64,000 bases of DNA from Rhyacichthys aspro (lineage: Eukaryota > Chordata > Actinopteri > Gobiiformes > Rhyacichthyidae): assembly GCA_036850595.1 (NCBI GenBank), contig CM072153.1:13100169-13164168 (forward strand), given 5' to 3'. The notes under the pieces were generated by a model. That model saw nothing but the letters and a program-made list of their open reading frames with translations. It was not told the origin of the DNA and did not search any database. This document shows positions 60,271 through 64,000 of the stretch, piece by piece (the stretch's first letter is position 1; each line of letters opens with the position of its first letter). The position numbers were made by a program, and so were the translations under genes.

Positions 60271-62737
60271 CTGGGACAAGGGGGCATGTGCTGTCTTACA
60301 CGTGAAAGCCTGGCAGCAAGAAGTCAAACAACATGGGACATTTTTGTTCTAACACTCAAGGTGCAATGTCCAAACCTGTAGAAATCAGCTGGCAAGACAT
60401 GACCCAGCAACATACAGCAACTGTTCTGGGGAAGAAAACTTTGACCTTTAAACATGTCATCATATTCATTAGACGCCGGTCAATCTTCGATAATCACCTT
60501 TAAATTTAAAAATCAAAAGAGGCGTGATGATTAAACACGTTCATCCTGGTAAAGGCTCATCATCAAGAAAACAAAATAACTTTTAAAATCCAACACCATT
60601 CCACAAGTGCAAAAACTTTCTTGTGTGACTTGTTCAATTGAGTTGAGCCGACAAGAGCTCAGCATTTATTGATGCTAAATTAGTCAGACCGCTTTCTAAG
60701 AGGACGGCGTTCATTTAGACAAATGGAAGCTGATTGCCAATAATGGGATGGGTGTTTTGGCCTGGTACCTGTGTGAGTCTTTAATGAATGCCTCCCTAAA
60801 AGCCATAATAAAGCATTAGTCTGATTAGCTCCACTTTAAACTAAATGCTAAACTTGCGGAGCATAAAGGAGATGCAACTTTAGCTGCAAAAATCTTACAT
60901 TTCATAAGATTTGAAGCAAGTATAAATGAATAGTATCTCTCTTGCCATGCACAATTCTCCAGTTGCAAAGACTGTTTGCACAACTTTGTGTGTGATGTGT
61001 TTGTTTGAACAACTGTGTGCATAATGTGTCAGGAATTCATTGCCAGGCTAGACAGACCGCTTTCCACTACCACTTCGGTCGGTGCCTGTCTGACAGTTTT
61101 CCTCGGTAGAAATTCTCTTGAAACAGTTGTAACAGTTTATCTAAAATGGAGCTGAAGTGATTGCTTCTGTGCTTTGTTTTTGTTGGGTCCAGTCTTCTGC
61201 ATATGTTGATACTGCTCCCTGAATTCTGATTGGTTGTGTGTCTACCCAAGTGCTTCAGAGGTAGAGACCAGAGACACTTTAGATGTGAAAATAATTGATC
61301 AGTCAGAGAACCATATCCAACAGCCACATGGCATACATCATGTTTTCTAATGTAGGCAAGAACACAAAAAAGCTCATACATCCCCAGGTTGGTAGAAAAA
61401 AAGGGGAACATAAAAATATTCCCAGAAATACTAACAAAACTAAAATAGCAAGGACAATTCTGAGACTGAGAAACATTCCCTTAGGCTTCTGTCAGCTTCA
61501 GAGTGCATGCACACCTATTGAAGCAGAAATAAGGCCCTGAAATATTCATACAGAGGTGGCATATGAGGAGAGACAGAGTACCCCGCACAAGATGATCAAA
61601 TGAAACTTTGTCTCAGTCTTTGTGCTGAGGATAATACAAAGTCAAGATAAAGTTATGCGAAAAGCAAATATGCTGTTAAAGTGTGTAAATGTGGAGATTT
61701 TTTGTGGTTTTAGTTAGAGCTGGTATGCAACTAAACTCTTTTAGTTATTTTGGTCTATGGAAGAAGGAAGGTTCAAGTAAAACAGGAAAAAGCATGCCAT
61801 ACAATACTAAAGCTTTATCATATGCGACAAGGTTTGCTTCAGAATAAATTGTAAGTGTTTTAAGGTGGGGCTGAACTTTAAATAAGGCTAATGATGCTCT
61901 TGAGAAAGGAATGTCTCAGCTCAATGCAATTTATGTCTAAGTTCATCCATATTTTTTCCCCACTGCTGCTCCAAAGAGTAAAAACAACAGGAAATGAAAT
62001 TAGCTGGCTTTTTAAGAACAGAAGACAGGATATAACATGCTGAACTTCCTCTCATTACGAGGCATTGAGCAACAACTGAGCAGGACATAAATGAGCTGTG
62101 AGAGTCAATTTCACACTCAAGTCAACCACAACTAACAGACTTATTATAACAGCTGATTATGAAACTCACAGTTTCTGGAACTAATGCCTTTAACTTTGGC
62201 CCTGAGACAAGCCCTGTGCTGAGAACTCATCTCACATTACATGCACAAAGACGGCAGCATTGATTGATAAGCCTTTAGTTAATATTTAGAATTTATTTAT
62301 GGATAGCCCCTTGAGATGTGTCATGTCTTTTTTAAGGGGGTCCAGAACACACACTCATTGATACAAACATAATACAGACAAAACAACATTCAATAAACAT
62401 TTGCTCATTCACCTTAACCCAACAACCCACATCCACAATCAGAGTACAATCAGAAGATAAATGTTAAGATTAAGACGTTCTTGTGGAACCTTCTTCTACT
62501 GTTTATACATTCAAGACTGCACTTATAACCTTCCTTTTTGATAAAGCTCAAAGTTAAGGGTGGCCTTACTTTAACTCGTACTTCCTCTGTTAATATTTGT
62601 GTTCTCTGACGGTCTGTTGGCTCATATTCATTAATTCATGTTACTAACCTCTTCCCTGGAGTCGCTTTGTCTCCATCTTTCAGGATCATGGCTGGATGTC
62701 TGTGAAAGTAGCTGTCATGCCGTGTCTGCTTAATCAG
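60090..62737 (-). CDS. Last two exons of an unidentified gene entering from the right
   Basis: Exon 62649-62737 (29 codons plus two bases) and exon 60090-60270 (59 codons and stop) join with a split Arg codon, AG|A. The acceptors are CACATGCAG and TTGTCCCAG, and the donor is GTTAGT. The C-terminal 89 residues include RHDSYFHRHPAMILKDGDKA, LLSPELWIFDIASSHQHVGV, LCSKKLRLLAVDPVSHHDAV and end QHTQYNH. Codon use is GC-rich at third positions and clearly coding. The LWIFDIA / LLAVDP phrasing recalls the closing blades of a beta-propeller, but I do not recognise the family. Upstream exons were not found within the window. Confidence 0.6.
62280..62400 (-). repeat. Retroelement 3' tail fragment
   Basis: On the minus strand GACCCCCTTAAAAAAGACAT followed by CATCTCAAGGGGCTATCCAT and AAATAAATTC resembles the 3' end of a common fish retroelement, lying in the intron of the unidentified gene. 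Confidence 0.35.
62649..62737 (-). CDS. Unidentified gene, penultimate exon
   Basis: Phase 0 in, phase 2 out; LIKQTRHDSYFHRHPAMILK then DGDKATPGK. Confidence 0.55.
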
Positions 62738-62755
62738 CTGCATGTGACCCCCTCA

Positions 62756-62782
62756 ATACATATATATATATATATATATATA
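62756..62782. repeat. (TA)n microsatellite
   Basis: About 12 uninterrupted TA units just outside the penultimate exon of the unidentified gene. Confidence 0.95.
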
Positions 62783-63797
62783 TTTCCCCATTTTCCTCAT
62801 ACTTTAGCTACTATTAGCTACTAAGTAGAAGTTACTCTCAACCCAAATTCCTTGGCTTTGTTTTACCTGTTTCCACACACTGAGTTTCTAAAAGTCTTCA
62901 CCGTTGCAGGAGTTTCAAAAGGGTGCATTCTCTGTGACATTACTGTATGTCATGGTTTTACCACTGGGTACTGGCTCCCTTTGGGTTCTTGGGACATTGT
63001 AGGTAATGCTCTACTTCGTACCATGACCCAGAAGAACTCCTAAAATAGCTTGTATGTGCAATGAGCAGGTGAGCTGTATTTGACATTGGTTATGGTTGTT
63101 GATATTGGCACATTTGATTGAATGAGGTAAAATGCTCAGACACTTGTTATTTTACTGCTCATTTGGAGCATTATAAACCAGGCAGAGTCTTAGAAAATAC
63201 CTTGCACTTTTGGCAGCCTTCTGTTGAGGTCCTAAACTATGGAGTAGTGTCTCAAACATGTTCTTACATTCACTGCACAGACCCGGACAAAGACAAAGAA
63301 TAATATGATAATTCCACTAACAAATGACTCTGAGGAAACGTGCTGAAAAGTGCTGAAAAATGGCTGTCATTTGAACCATGTGTACACACTGTTGAAACAA
63401 CTGACCTGCTAGCACTCTTGAAAAGGACAGCATTTGTCTCAATAAATGGAGTTGACCGCACAGTGATTAGAGGTCTTTTGGTTGCTAAAGGCCAAGGGTG
63501 GATTTAGGGACTTCTCCATTGATTTCCATTTGCCGAAAGCTTAATCCGTGTAATGCACTGGAACTGCATTATTTACACACACACAAAAACACATCTCTTC
63601 AACCATGCACTTAGCAGTCTGAAATAATTATAAGAGCGGATAAATGTTGAGAGTGGAAAGCTTTAATTACTGTGCCCAGGGCCTGGCGCTCTCTTCAGGG
63701 AAACATTTTTAATTAATATTCTATCTCTTCCCCTCTGTCTAACGTCACTTCCACACAATCCAGACTGACATGTGACCGGTCCATTCTCCAGGCGAGG

Positions 63798-63819
63798 ATG
63801 GGGAAATCGAATAAAACAG
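63798..63819 (+). CDS. Weak candidate first coding exon on the plus strand
   Basis: GCGAGGATGGGGAAATCG gives MGKSNKT in good start context and runs into ACAG|GTAAGA after 22 nt. Any partner exon lies outside the window. It is too short to name. Confidence 0.2.
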
Positions 63820-64000
63820 GTAAGATAGGAAACACACCAGGTTTATTCATGAAACTAATCCAGAACAGCGTCATAACCTGATGGCAACTATATTTTAAGT
63901 TAACCTTAAAAAAATAGAGCACACCTTTCATCTACAACCAAACGTCAAAGAGAAACGGGATAGTGTCGTCTTTATTAGCTGTAATCAAACAGAGCACTGT

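Noticed and set aside
63713..63931. Minus-strand frame (FPILAWRMDRSHVSLDCVEV)
   Set aside because: No convincing acceptor or donor in phase with the exon at 62737.

Overview
The window reads as a teleost fish nuclear genome, probably a spiny-rayed fish. Genes are split into small exons with GT..AG introns. It carries two fish-style CC chemokine genes. Its interspersed repeats (LINE tails of L2/Rex type, a Tc1-like transposon, a non-autonomous hAT pair) are typical of teleosts. Nothing bacterial, viral or CRISPR-like was seen. All gene models come from reading exons, splice sites and reading phase by eye.

Layout. (1) 1-5.4 kb: the 5' part of an unidentified minus-strand gene. It has a TATA-less promoter with an ETS/YY1-type site near 5.43 kb, a likely non-coding exon ending at 5189, and a small first coding exon at 55-91. 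(2) 5.4-9 kb: microsatellites and LINE 3' tails. (3) 8995-9799 (+): a three-exon CC chemokine gene. (4) 10.06-10.42 kb: a hAT-type MITE with a perfect 8-bp target duplication. (5) 13595-37536 (-): a complete septin-7 gene with 13 constitutive coding exons (429 residues). A further candidate 66-nt in-frame cassette exon lies at 16387-16452. The second hAT MITE lies in intron 2, and an 80-nt hairpin of pre-miRNA size lies in intron 1. (6) 39490-40670 (-): a second CC chemokine gene with a clear TATA box. (7) 41.79-42.65 kb: an internally deleted Tc1-like transposon. (8) 48549-56221 (-): the last six exons of a neutral sphingomyelinase 2 gene (smpd3-like), with a nested LINE insertion in one intron. 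The exons for the N-terminal two thirds of the protein were not found. (9) 60090-62737 (-): the last two exons of an unidentified gene. (10) about 63.8 kb: a weak candidate first exon on the plus strand.

How the genes relate: there is no operon logic. Septin-7 is a core cytoskeletal GTPase, nSMase2 makes ceramide at membranes, and the two chemokines are secreted immune signals. The chemokine genes flank septin-7 and have the same three-exon plan and splice phases, so they are plausibly relics of one chemokine cluster.

The least expected signals are the septin-7 cassette exon, the intron-1 hairpin, the apparently headless smpd3 gene and a homopolymer-rich stretch at 14.5-14.95 kb that looks like poor-quality assembly.
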